From: Bacteroidota bacterium
GTDB lineage: Bacteria > Bacteroidota > Bacteroidia > Chitinophagales > Chitinophagaceae
Length of the DNA stretch: 64,000 nt
Direction: 5' to 3'
Assembly (NCBI GenBank): GCA_016711825.1
Contig: JADJSG010000009.1
Location: forward strand, 198,618 to 262,617
The notes below the pieces were generated by a model that saw only the letters and a program-made list of their open reading frames with translations, did no database searches and was not told the origin of the DNA. Numbering within the stretch: position 1 is the stretch's first letter; each line of letters opens with the position of its first letter. The translations under genes and the position numbers were made by a program. Positions 1 through 8,263 of this stretch are shown in pieces.

Positions 1-1
1 A

Positions 2-2040
2 AATGATAGTTTACTGGTTGATTCATTAAATATCAAGTATTACCGCGGATCGGCATATGGAGTTCTTTTTAACAATCAAATTAATGGACACTTAACCCTT
101 GCAGACAGCACTAATTATGGCGGTGGGTACTATACCGATATTCGAAATAATACTATCAATGGTCACACATCATTTACTGTTTTTGGGACCAATACTTTTT
201 ACGAAGCAGATGCAGGTGCTTCGAGTAATACGTATAATGGAAATGTTCTATTCAATTTAAAAAGCAGTGCTTCCGCTTATATCTCTAATTTAGATACTTC
301 ACAATTCAATGGTAATCTTTCGATTATTCGTACCATACCAGGTTATACTAGAGCGTTTAATTCAGGAGCTAATATCACAGGAAATTTCACCTATACCAAT
401 AACGCTTCAGGCGATAGTGATTTTGGCAGTTTAAACACACCAACCCATATTGCAGGCACTGTGAATATCCATGCCAATCTAAGTCCTATTGGTGGCATGG
501 GTATTTATCGCATCATCAATCAAACAAGTGGTGGAAAAATCAATGTATATAATTCACGAGGTTTCAATATCCAAAGTGATAGTTTAAAACTAGACTCTCT
601 GAATATCGTTTCATATAGAGGCAATGCATTTGGCTATTTGTACAATAACCAAATTGAAGGACATCTGCAACTTGCTGATAGCACAAGCTATGGGGGTGGC
701 TATAATACTACATTGCAAAACAATACCATCACCGGAAATACTATGTTTCGTATTTATGGTACCAACACTTTTTATGAAGCCAATGGAGCCAACTCGCAAA
801 ATACATTTAATGGCAATGTAACGATGAATATTGCTGGATCTGCTGAAGTATATACCAATTACGATACCAAATCAACGATTAATGGAAACTTTACAGTCAA
901 TAGAACTGGCAATGGATATTCATTTCTATTTAGAACTGGCGCAAATATCACTGGCAATTTTAGCTTTACAAAAAATGCAAGTGGATCTACAAATCTTGGC
1001 AATATAAATCATAAAACATCCATCGGTGGCACGGTCAATATCAACGCCACACAAACCACAAACCATTACTTTACTTTACACCGCATACATAATGCTACCA
1101 ATGGTGGAAGTATCAACCTACAATCTATATTAGGGATGGATATCCAAAAAGATACTTTACAAGTAACTTCATTGAATGTCACTGGATATGGTGGAGGTGC
1201 CTATGCCTATATTTACAATAACCTAATTACAGGTAATGTAAACACGCAAGACAACGTTGGATACACCAATGGCTATGGCACCTTTATACAAAACAATACC
1301 ATCAATGGAAATAGTGTTTTTACCACTTTAGGTACAAATATATTAGTAGAAGCAAATACAGGCAACTTACCCAATACTTTTAATGGTAATGTCACTTTCA
1401 ATGGCAATGGTAGTGGCGGATTATATATATCTAACGAAGCTGCATCTACTTTTAATGGTAATTTGAATATTAACAGAAGTGTTGCAGGCGTTACAAATGC
1501 CTTTAATTTTGGTGGCTATCTAAACGGCAATCTTTCTTATTTAAAAAATGTAGGAGGTGCAAGCGAATTTGGTCATATTAATCGAAAAACAAATATCACT
1601 GGTACCATCACTATGTCAGTAACACAAACCAAAAGTGATATCTTTAACCTATTCTGGCTACAAAACGGTACAACCGGAGGCAGTATCAATATTCAAAACA
1701 CCCGAAGTTTTAATTTCCAAAAAGACTCATTAAAACTTACTACGCTTAATGTGATTGATTATGGTGAAAATGCTTATGCATATTTTTTAAATAATCAATT
1801 AGAAGGTAACTTAAATTTATCAGATGATGCAGCCTTTGGCAATGGCTACTCTACCATCTTAGAAAACAATACCATTAATGGTCAATCAAGTTTTACAATC
1901 AATGGCAATAACCAATTTTATGATGGCAATGGCGCAGGTACTGGTAGCACATATCTTGGCAATACTACATATACACGCAATGGCGCTATGATCAATATCG
2001 GTAATGGAGATACCAATTCCTATGCAGGTAACTTGATTTT
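2..2040 (+). repeat. 573-bp in-frame tandem repeats (191 aa)
   Basis: The equivalent codon of the motif (N/S/K)-D-(S/T)-L falls at 2, 575, 1148 and 1721, which is 573 bp apart each time. Three units are complete in the window and a fourth is partial, fading near 2040. The units are diverged in DNA and protein but have identical length. Confidence 0.85.
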
Positions 2041-3706
2041 TAATTCTTCTCTATCTATCAATGCCAATCAAATTCAATTGATCGGCAATGCGAATACTAC
2101 GATTAATCAATTAGGAACGGCGAATATTGGTATCCAAAAATTAATCTTAAACAAAACAGGTATCGGTAATGTAAGCCTTGAAAAGCCTGTTCAAATTTTA
2201 AATTCATGTCACTTTATTTCAGGTGATATTCTTTCAACGCTATCAACTCCATTGATATTTTTAGACAATACCACCCAAAATAATGCCAATGACAATAGCC
2301 ATATTGTTGGTTCAGCCATTAAAATTGGCGACGATGCCTTTAGCTTCCCAGTAGGCAATGGTGTTGGTCTCAACACGATTGCAATATCTGCACCAAGCAA
2401 TGTAAGTGATAGTATACAAGCAAATATCCTTGTGAAACATCCTGATACAGACGGTTATTCAGTGGCATCTAAAGATCCGGCACTGATTAATCTTGCTCCT
2501 TTTCATTATTGGACCCTCAACAGAATCAGTGGAACAAACCCCCTTGCTGTTACTTTAGGTTGGGGCAACCCATGTGTGAATGCAGGTATTACTGACTTGC
2601 CTTCATTAGCTGTTGCCCGTTGGAACGGTGCAAGCTGGGCTAATTTAGGGAATAGTGCCACTACTGGAAGTCCTGCAAGTGGAACCGTTACAATGTCTGG
2701 TACAACTACTAACTTTGGTCCTTTTATATTGGCAAGTACCACTAATTTAAATCAATGGTCAGGAAGCTTTACAGCAGTAACAGGAACCAATAGCCCTATA
2801 TGCGCCGGTAGCAGCACAGTACTTACCGCTACAGGAGCTGTCAGTTATACTTGGATGCCTGGCAATCTGGTTGGCAATCCCGTAACGGTTAATCCAATGG
2901 TTACAACTACTTATACCGTTACTGGAGCAAGTGCTACTGGTTGTTTAACCTCTGCTACCAAAACAATCAATGTCATTGTATTACCTAGTCTTACAACAAC
3001 AGTTACCAATGCTGCCATTTGCACAGGTGCAAGTACAACCATCACAGTAAGTGGCGCCAACACCTATGCCTGGCAACCCGGTGCATTGACAGGCACTTCC
3101 AATACAGTAAGTCCTGCAGTTACCACAGTATACACTATCACAGGTACTCATGCCAACGGTTGCACCAATACCACTACCAGAATGATTACCGTTGGCTCTT
3201 GTGCAGCTTGTGATATAGACGTTACCATCTCAACCTCTCCCTATAGCATTTTGCTTACAGAATCGCAAACCTATATCAAAACAGAAGGCACCGTAATGAT
3301 TGACAGTGGTAGCTATGTAAAATTTGATGCTGCACCTACATCATATGTTTTATTAAACCCAGGGTTCCTGGCAAAAAATGGATCAGTATTTATTGCACAA
3401 GCATTTAACGGATGCACTGCAGGGTCGCCTCAATTACCACAAAATAAAAGCGAGGTAAGCGAATCAATCATGGAGGAAAAAGAAAATATATTTGTTTATC
3501 CAAATCCAACCACTGGCAAAATTACCATCGAATACCCCGCAACGCTCAAAGAAGCAAACCTGTTTGATTTGATGGGTAAAAAAGTAATGCATATTGACTT
3601 GTCAGGTAGCGATACTAAATATGATATGGATATTGGACACTTACCCAATGGTGTGTATATATTTTACGCAGAAGGATTTACTAACATTAAAATAATCAAA
3701 AACTAA
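2..3706 (+). CDS. T9SS-exported giant repeat protein, 5' partial
   Basis: The frame is open from the left edge, so the N-terminus lies outside the window; 1234 residues are visible. The first ~660 residues are Asn/Thr/Gly-rich and repeat with a period of exactly 191 residues (motif like DSLNI-YRGNAYGYLYNNQI). They probably form a beta-helix-like stalk (inference). Then come a beta-rich region, two PKD/Ig-like modules (starting near SPICAGSSTVLTA and AAICTGASTTITV), a 3-coathanger-stack-like segment ending in GSVFIAQAFNGC, and a C-terminal T9SS type A sorting domain (FVYPNPTTGK to the end). This architecture belongs to cell-surface or secreted Bacteroidota proteins exported by T9SS. An internal ATG at 461 is not the start, because homologous repeat sequence continues upstream of it. 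Surface adhesin or matrix role is an inference. Confidence 0.85.
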   Translation, partial: NDSLLVDSLNIKYYRGSAYGVLFNNQINGHLTLADSTNYGGGYYTDIRNNTINGHTSFTVFGTNTFYEADAGASSNTYNGNVLFNLKSSASAYISNLDTSQFNGNLSIIRTIPGYTRAFNSGANITGNFTYTNNASGDSDFGSLNTPTHIAGTVNIHANLSPIGGMGIYRIINQTSGGKINVYNSRGFNIQSDSLKLDSLNIVSYRGNAFGYLYNNQIEGHLQLADSTSYGGGYNTTLQNNTITGNTMFRIYGTNTFYEANGANSQNTFNGNVTMNIAGSAEVYTNYDTKSTINGNFTVNRTGNGYSFLFRTGANITGNFSFTKNASGSTNLGNINHKTSIGGTVNINATQTTNHYFTLHRIHNATNGGSINLQSILGMDIQKDTLQVTSLNVTGYGGGAYAYIYNNLITGNVNTQDNVGYTNGYGTFIQNNTINGNSVFTTLGTNILVEANTGNLPNTFNGNVTFNGNGSGGLYISNEAASTFNGNLNINRSVAGVTNAFNFGGYLNGNLSYLKNVGGASEFGHINRKTNITGTITMSVTQTKSDIFNLFWLQNGTTGGSINIQNTRSFNFQKDSLKLTTLNVIDYGENAYAYFLNNQLEGNLNLSDDAAFGNGYSTILENNTINGQSSFTINGNNQFYDGNGAGTGSTYLGNTTYTRNGAMINIGNGDTNSYAGNLIFNSSLSINANQIQLIGNANTTINQLGTANIGIQKLILNKTGIGNVSLEKPVQILNSCHFISGDILSTLSTPLIFLDNTTQNNANDNSHIVGSAIKIGDDAFSFPVGNGVGLNTIAISAPSNVSDSIQANILVKHPDTDGYSVASKDPALINLAPFHYWTLNRISGTNPLAVTLGWGNPCVNAGITDLPSLAVARWNGASWANLGNSATTGSPASGTVTMSGTTTNFGPFILASTTNLNQWSGSFTAVTGTNSPICAGSSTVLTATGAVSYTWMPGNLVGNPVTVNPMVTTTYTVTGASATGCLTSATKTINVIVLPSLTTTVTNAAICTGASTTITVSGANTYAWQPGALTGTSNTVSPAVTTVYTITGTHANGCTNTTTRMITVGSCAACDIDVTISTSPYSILLTESQTYIKTEGTVMIDSGSYVKFDAAPTSYVLLNPGFLAKNGSVFIAQAFNGCTAGSPQLPQNKSEVSESIMEEKENIFVYPNPTTGKITIEYPATLKEANLFDLMGKKVMHIDLSGSDTKYDMDIGHLPNGVYIFYAEGFTNIKIIKN

Positions 3707-3733
3707 CTTATAAAAAAACTAAAAATTTAAAAC

Positions 3734-4747
3734 ATGAAAAAATCAATCATTTTAATAATCGGATGTGCTCTAATTACAAACTTTAGCCAAGCACAATTAT
3801 ATTCAAGTGGCAACAACCTTATTGCAGGTAACAATGTAGGTATTGGTGTCAATACCCCAGCAGTGAGACTACATATCAAAACCCTTACTACAGGTGAACT
3901 TCTACGTATGGAAAATACCAACCCAACTGGCTTTGGTAAGTTTACCCTCTTTAATGACAACCCAAGTAACTATGCCACTTTTACGAAATATGGAAGTGGA
4001 TATGTAGGTGGATATCCTGGTGTTGCCAGTCAATATCCATATGCCAACTTACTTGCATTTGGAAATAATAATGGCGCGGGTATATTTTCAGTAAGTGGAA
4101 ATGTAGGTATTGCAATCGCTAAAGGGGGAACTACAAAACTCAAATTTAATGTAAACTTCAACACCGAAAATGTAGGTATTGGTGGAATTGCTGAACCAAG
4201 AACGAATGTACATATCAACAGTAGCATCAGTGGTGATACATTAAAAATAACCAATTCAACCACTGGTCATACCGCTACTGATGGTCTTGATATTCGTACC
4301 ACTGGCTTAGCAGCCGCTATTGTAAACCGCGAAAACAGCACCCTCGATTTTGGCACCAACAATACTTCGAGAATGAAAATACTTGCTGATGGCAAAATAG
4401 CAATCGGTACTGTAAACACACCTGCTGGTTACAAACTTTTTGTTGAAGAAGGTATCTTGGCCGAAAAAGTAAAAGTGGCTGTAAAAAGTACTGCAGAATG
4501 GTCTGATTATGTATTCGCAAAAGATTATCAATTAAAAGCACTCCCTGAAGTTGAAGCCTTTATCAATGAGCACCAACATCTACCAGGTGTACCTTCAGCT
4601 GAAGAAGTAGTGAACAAAGGCATTGACATGGCACAAATGGATGCCAAATTGCTTGAAAAAGTAGAAGAGCTTACTTTACATCTTATCGACATGAATAAAA
4701 AAATGATGGAGATGCAAAAACGTCTTGATGCCTTCGAAAAGAAATAA
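3734..4747 (+). CDS. Tail-fibre-like secreted protein with C-terminal coiled coil
   Basis: This 337-residue protein begins with a signal peptide (MKKSIILIIGCALITNFSQA, cleavage after AQA-like site). The body has repeated GNVGIG(V/I) motifs, each followed by a (R)LHIKT/VHINSS-type strand, as in phage tail-fibre-like proteins common in Bacteroidota. The C-terminus has the conserved segment WSDYVFAKDYQLKALPEVE and an HQHLPGVPSAEEV motif, then a predicted coiled coil (residues ~290-337) that probably trimerises the fibre. It follows the T9SS repeat protein by 27 nt in the same direction and is closed by a strong terminator, so the two may be cotranscribed. The exact role is unknown; no T9SS sorting domain is visible. 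Confidence 0.75.
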   Translation: MKKSIILIIGCALITNFSQAQLYSSGNNLIAGNNVGIGVNTPAVRLHIKTLTTGELLRMENTNPTGFGKFTLFNDNPSNYATFTKYGSGYVGGYPGVASQYPYANLLAFGNNNGAGIFSVSGNVGIAIAKGGTTKLKFNVNFNTENVGIGGIAEPRTNVHINSSISGDTLKITNSTTGHTATDGLDIRTTGLAAAIVNRENSTLDFGTNNTSRMKILADGKIAIGTVNTPAGYKLFVEEGILAEKVKVAVKSTAEWSDYVFAKDYQLKALPEVEAFINEHQHLPGVPSAEEVVNKGIDMAQMDAKLLEKVEELTLHLIDMNKKMMEMQKRLDAFEKK

Positions 4748-4773
4748 TATTTACTCAAAATGAATCATTGTAC

Positions 4774-4799
4774 AAAAAAGTCCCGAAAGGGACTTTTTT
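4774..4799 (+). terminator. Intrinsic terminator after tail-fibre-like gene
   Basis: A GTCCC/GGGAC stem with a short GAAA-type loop is flanked by A and T runs (AAAAAAGTCCCGAAAGGGAC then TTTTTT), 27 nt after the stop codon. Confidence 0.9.
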
Positions 4800-5187
4800 G
4801 TATTTTGTTAATACCAATGCTATTTATAAATGATTTTCAGTATTAGAACTCAAAAATGAATTTAGTTATTTAATAATAAATGCATTAGATCCATTTCAAT
4901 TTTATTGATCTATTTCTGAAAATGTTGATTGTACACCCTTAGAAAAATGGTGTTCAAAAATGTATTCTTGCTATTCAAGTTGCAAAGTTAATATAAATCC
5001 TAAAAATGATTCTTACATTGCAATATATAGACCTTTTGCATTGCTACAAAAAACGCAAGTTCACTTTATCTCACTAAGAAAATGAATTACGTTTGAGAAA
5101 GTAAAATAAAAAATATCAATCTAAACTTTGTTATGTTTATTTAAACCATTACCCTATTTTTATAGTACCTTATAAAATAAGAATCCA
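4800..5187. other. Intergenic, no gene seen
   Basis: AT-rich DNA without a convincing reading frame. A TTTG at 5127-5130 and TATTTTTA at 5155-5162 could form a weak promoter for the next gene, but the 24-nt spacing is long. Confidence 0.5.
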
Positions 5188-5706
5188 ATGAAAAGAAAAA
5201 TGATGTTGATTTTGGCCCTTGCCAGTTCCTTTTGGGCCGGTTATGCATTCAATAATAAAATAAATCATTCAACCAATGCACAAAAAAAAGTAACTGGCAT
5301 TGGCGGTATCTTCTTTAAATGCAAAGACCCAAAAAAAATGAGGGAATGGTATTCTATTCACTTGGGGTTGAAAACCAATGACTATGGTGCTGTGTTTGAA
5401 TGGCGACAAGGAACAGATACTTTGCAAAAAGGATTTACCCAATGGAGCCCTTTTACTGAAAAAACGAATTATTTCGCACCTTCAAACAAAGATTTTATGA
5501 TCAACTATCGAGTGGCAGATTTGAGTGAATTGGTAACACAACTCAAAAAAGATGGCGTTATCATCACAGACACTATTGAAACCTACGACTATGGCAAGTT
5601 TGTTCATATCATGGATATTGAAGGCAACAAAATTGAGCTGTGGGAACCCAACGATATAGCCTATGAAAAATTAGGTCAACAACTGGGATGTCAGACAACC
5701 AAATAA
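5188..5706 (+). CDS. Exported VOC (glyoxalase/bleomycin-resistance) family protein
   Basis: A 172-residue protein with an N-terminal hydrophobic segment (residues ~6-21, signal peptide or anchor) before a single VOC domain (residues ~36-160). The domain shows the usual features: start TGIGGIFFKCKDPKKMREWY, HLGLK, and the end VHIMDIEGNKIELWEPN, whose Glu is the typical metal ligand of the fold. VOC proteins include lyases, dioxygenases and binding proteins, so substrate cannot be assigned. An exported VOC protein is less usual than the cytoplasmic form. It stands alone, with about 200 nt before pdhB. Confidence 0.8.
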   Translation: MKRKMMLILALASSFWAGYAFNNKINHSTNAQKKVTGIGGIFFKCKDPKKMREWYSIHLGLKTNDYGAVFEWRQGTDTLQKGFTQWSPFTEKTNYFAPSNKDFMINYRVADLSELVTQLKKDGVIITDTIETYDYGKFVHIMDIEGNKIELWEPNDIAYEKLGQQLGCQTTK

Positions 5707-5908
5707 AAGAAAAAGACCTTAAAAAATTGATTTCTTGTCAGGGAAGTAATATCCCCTTTTACAAGCTTCAAATCAGGATACGTTTCCAAGTATGATTAAA
5801 AGACAACTATCCAAATATTTATAAAAAAAATATTCTAATATTTTACCTAAAAAATAAATCAAATAAGTAGATGAATCATTACTTTTACACACTAAAATTA
5901 TTATCAGC

Positions 5909-6892
5909 ATGAGAGAAATTGCATTCAGACAAGCCCTGCGCGAAGCCATGCAGGAAGAAATGCGCAGAGATGAAAATGTGTTTCTGATGGGTGAAGAAGT
6001 GGCAGAATACAATGGTGCTTATAAAGTGAGCCAGGGTATGCTGGCAGAGTTTGGTGATAAACGCATTATTGATACCCCCATTGCTGAGTTAGGTTTCGCT
6101 TCTATTGCCGTAGGTGCTGCTTCAAATGGCTTACGCCCTATCGTTGAATTTATGACATGGAATTTTGCAGTTTTGCCTCTTGATCAGATATTTAACCATG
6201 CTTCTAAAATGTTGGCTATGAGTGGCGGACAATTTAGCTGTCCAATTGTATTTCGTGGACCTAATGGATCTGCGGGTCAATTGGGTGCCCAACATTCATC
6301 GGCGTTTGAAAGTTGGTATGCCAATATACCAGGTCTTAAAGTCATTTCGGTATCAAACCCATATGATGCCAAAGGTTTGTTGAAAAGTGCTATCAGAGAT
6401 AATGACCCGGTTGTATTTATGGAAAGTGAAGTGATGTATGGCGATATGGGACATGTGCCTGAAGAAGAATACCTTATACCTATAGGAAAAGCCGATGTAA
6501 AAAAACAAGGCACTGATGTGACCATTGTATCATACAACAAAATGATGAAAGTGGCGATGAACGCTGCAACCGCATTGGAAACAGAAGGTATCAGTGCTGA
6601 AGTAATTGATCTTAGAACCATACGCCCACTTGATATTGACACCATTATACAATCAGTCAAAAAAACCAATAGACTCATTATTGTTGAAGAACAATGGCCT
6701 TATGGAAGTGTTTCTACTGAAATCACTTATAGAGTACAAAAAGATGCTTTTGATTATTTAGATGCCCCTATCAGACGCATTTGCAATACGGATACAAGCA
6801 TGCATTATGCTTCAAACTTAGTAGCAGCACACCTCCCAGATGTGAGCAAAACGGTGAAAGCAATCAAAGAAATCATGTATGCTGTAAAATAA
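5909..6892 (+). CDS. pdhB: Pyruvate dehydrogenase E1 component, beta subunit
   Basis: 327 residues, normal length for the family. It starts with MREIAFRQALREAMQEEM and has the E1-beta landmarks GEEVAEYNGAYKVS, DTPIAELGF, VEFMTWNF and RGPNGSAGQLGAQHS. E1 alpha/beta forms the thiamine-diphosphate-dependent decarboxylase of the pyruvate dehydrogenase complex that makes acetyl-CoA in the cytoplasm. No alpha subunit or E2 gene is nearby; separation of pdhB from pdhA/pdhC occurs in some Bacteroidota. A TACTTTTA element at 5880-5887 (one mismatch to TANNTTTG) lies 20 nt before the start. A branched-chain oxoacid E1 beta is the alternative, but the sequence looks pyruvate-type. Confidence 0.93.
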   Translation: MREIAFRQALREAMQEEMRRDENVFLMGEEVAEYNGAYKVSQGMLAEFGDKRIIDTPIAELGFASIAVGAASNGLRPIVEFMTWNFAVLPLDQIFNHASKMLAMSGGQFSCPIVFRGPNGSAGQLGAQHSSAFESWYANIPGLKVISVSNPYDAKGLLKSAIRDNDPVVFMESEVMYGDMGHVPEEEYLIPIGKADVKKQGTDVTIVSYNKMMKVAMNAATALETEGISAEVIDLRTIRPLDIDTIIQSVKKTNRLIIVEEQWPYGSVSTEITYRVQKDAFDYLDAPIRRICNTDTSMHYASNLVAAHLPDVSKTVKAIKEIMYAVK

Positions 6893-7060
6893 TCACTTTC
6901 GCAAGTGTAAATAATGTATTATCATGTAGAGTTTCTATTTGGAAGCTGATGATATCATCGTAACTACATACGATGCTGTAAAGAAGAAAAGCTCTTGAGC
7001 CAGCTTTCTGGAGAAACTTATTGAACTAACAAATACAGGTCAATACATCGCAGTTAATTC

Positions 7061-8197
7061 CTATCTGTTTAATATGATACGAAAAGTAGTTCCTTTCCCC
7101 AATTCTGATTTTTTGACAAAAATATCCCCATAGTGATATTCATTCATAATACGTTTAGCCAACGATAAGCCCAAGCCCCACCCTCGTTTCTTGGTTGAAA
7201 ATCCTGGCTTAAATACTTTTTTAATATTTTGTGGTGATATTCCTTTCCCTGTATCACATACATCAATAATGGTTTGTGTAATTTCATCTTTTACATGTAT
7301 GCTAATCTCTCCCTGACCATCCATTGCATCAAGGGCATTGCGTATCAGATTTTCAATGACCCAGTCAAACAAAGGTCCACTAATTACAACCAATACATCA
7401 GGTTTATTGGATTGAATGCTAAACTTCACCTTTTTAGATGCTCGCTTTTGCATATACTCCACAATGTTTTGTAAATGTATAATCAATTGCTCTTCTTCTA
7501 ATTTTGGCACACTGCCAATTTTAGAAAACCGATCGGCAATGAGTTGTAAACGAGCTACATCTTTTTGCATTTCAAGCAAGGCTTCTTCTTCTACATGTGC
7601 TTCTTTAAGGTGTTCGATCCACGCCACCAACGATGTGAGCGGAGTGCCTAACTGATGGGCTGTTTCTTTACTCATACCAACCCATACCCTGTCTTGTACC
7701 TGTCTATTGGATGTACTGATATAAGATGCCACTATCACTAAAAACAAAAACAATATTACAAGCAATATAAAAGGAAAATAACGAAGTTGTTTTAATAAAT
7801 CAGATTCTCCATAATACACATATTGAAAATCAACATCGCTGAGCATGACCTTTATGGGAGGATGTGCTTCTTTAATTTCTTTTCGTTTTTCGATTAATGC
7901 TTCTTCACTCAGTGTGGTGTCTATATTATTATCACTCACGATACTCCCCTTGGCATCGGCAATAAAAAGAGGTATGGTTACATTATTGGCGATAATAGAT
8001 GTGGCGATGCCTAAGTCAACACTTTCAAAATTGCCCTTTGCGATTGATTCTACGGCTAGCCCTATCAGTTCTACTTTCTTTTTTTCTTCAGTGGCTAACT
8101 TTGCTGTTAGGTTTTTGGCAAAATAAAGTGAGGTAGCTGCAATAATCATCGCAAGCAACATGAAGAAATTATTCCAGTTAAAATATTTTTTTAGCAT
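7061..8197 (-). CDS. Membrane sensor histidine kinase
   Basis: From the chosen ATG the protein has 378 residues: a transmembrane helix at ~11-27, an extracytoplasmic sensor loop of ~110 residues, a second helix at ~141-161, then the kinase core. The phospho-acceptor box is GMSKETAHQLGTPLTSL (His181); the N box is VIENLIRNALDAMDG, G1 is DVCDTGKGIS and G2 is GWGLGLSLAKR. It should autophosphorylate in response to an unknown envelope signal. No response regulator is adjacent. A longer frame could start with GTG at 8224, but that codon lies inside the terminator hairpin of the gene upstream, so the ATG at 8197 is preferred. Confidence 0.88.
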   Translation of the reverse strand: MLKKYFNWNNFFMLLAMIIAATSLYFAKNLTAKLATEEKKKVELIGLAVESIAKGNFESVDLGIATSIIANNVTIPLFIADAKGSIVSDNNIDTTLSEEALIEKRKEIKEAHPPIKVMLSDVDFQYVYYGESDLLKQLRYFPFILLVILFLFLVIVASYISTSNRQVQDRVWVGMSKETAHQLGTPLTSLVAWIEHLKEAHVEEEALLEMQKDVARLQLIADRFSKIGSVPKLEEEQLIIHLQNIVEYMQKRASKKVKFSIQSNKPDVLVVISGPLFDWVIENLIRNALDAMDGQGEISIHVKDEITQTIIDVCDTGKGISPQNIKKVFKPGFSTKKRGWGLGLSLAKRIMNEYHYGDIFVKKSELGKGTTFRIILNR

Positions 8198-8212
8198 TGA
8201 ATAGGCTAAAAT

Positions 8213-8247
8213 AAATAAAACCACCTAAAGAAGGTGGTTTTATTTTA
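8213..8247 (-). terminator. Intrinsic terminator after the T9SS protein gene
   Basis: On the minus strand AAAACCACC pairs with GGTGGTTTT around a short loop, followed by TATTTATTTT. It lies just after the stop at 8264 and before the kinase start. Confidence 0.8.
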
Positions 8248-8263
8248 AAAATCATTGATATAC

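Noticed and set aside
461..3706. Starting the repeat protein at ATG 461
   Set aside because: The same repeat unit continues in frame to the left edge, so 461 is internal.
6277..6678. 133-codon minus-strand frame inside pdhB
   Set aside because: Antisense shadow of a well-conserved enzyme gene; its translation resembles no protein.
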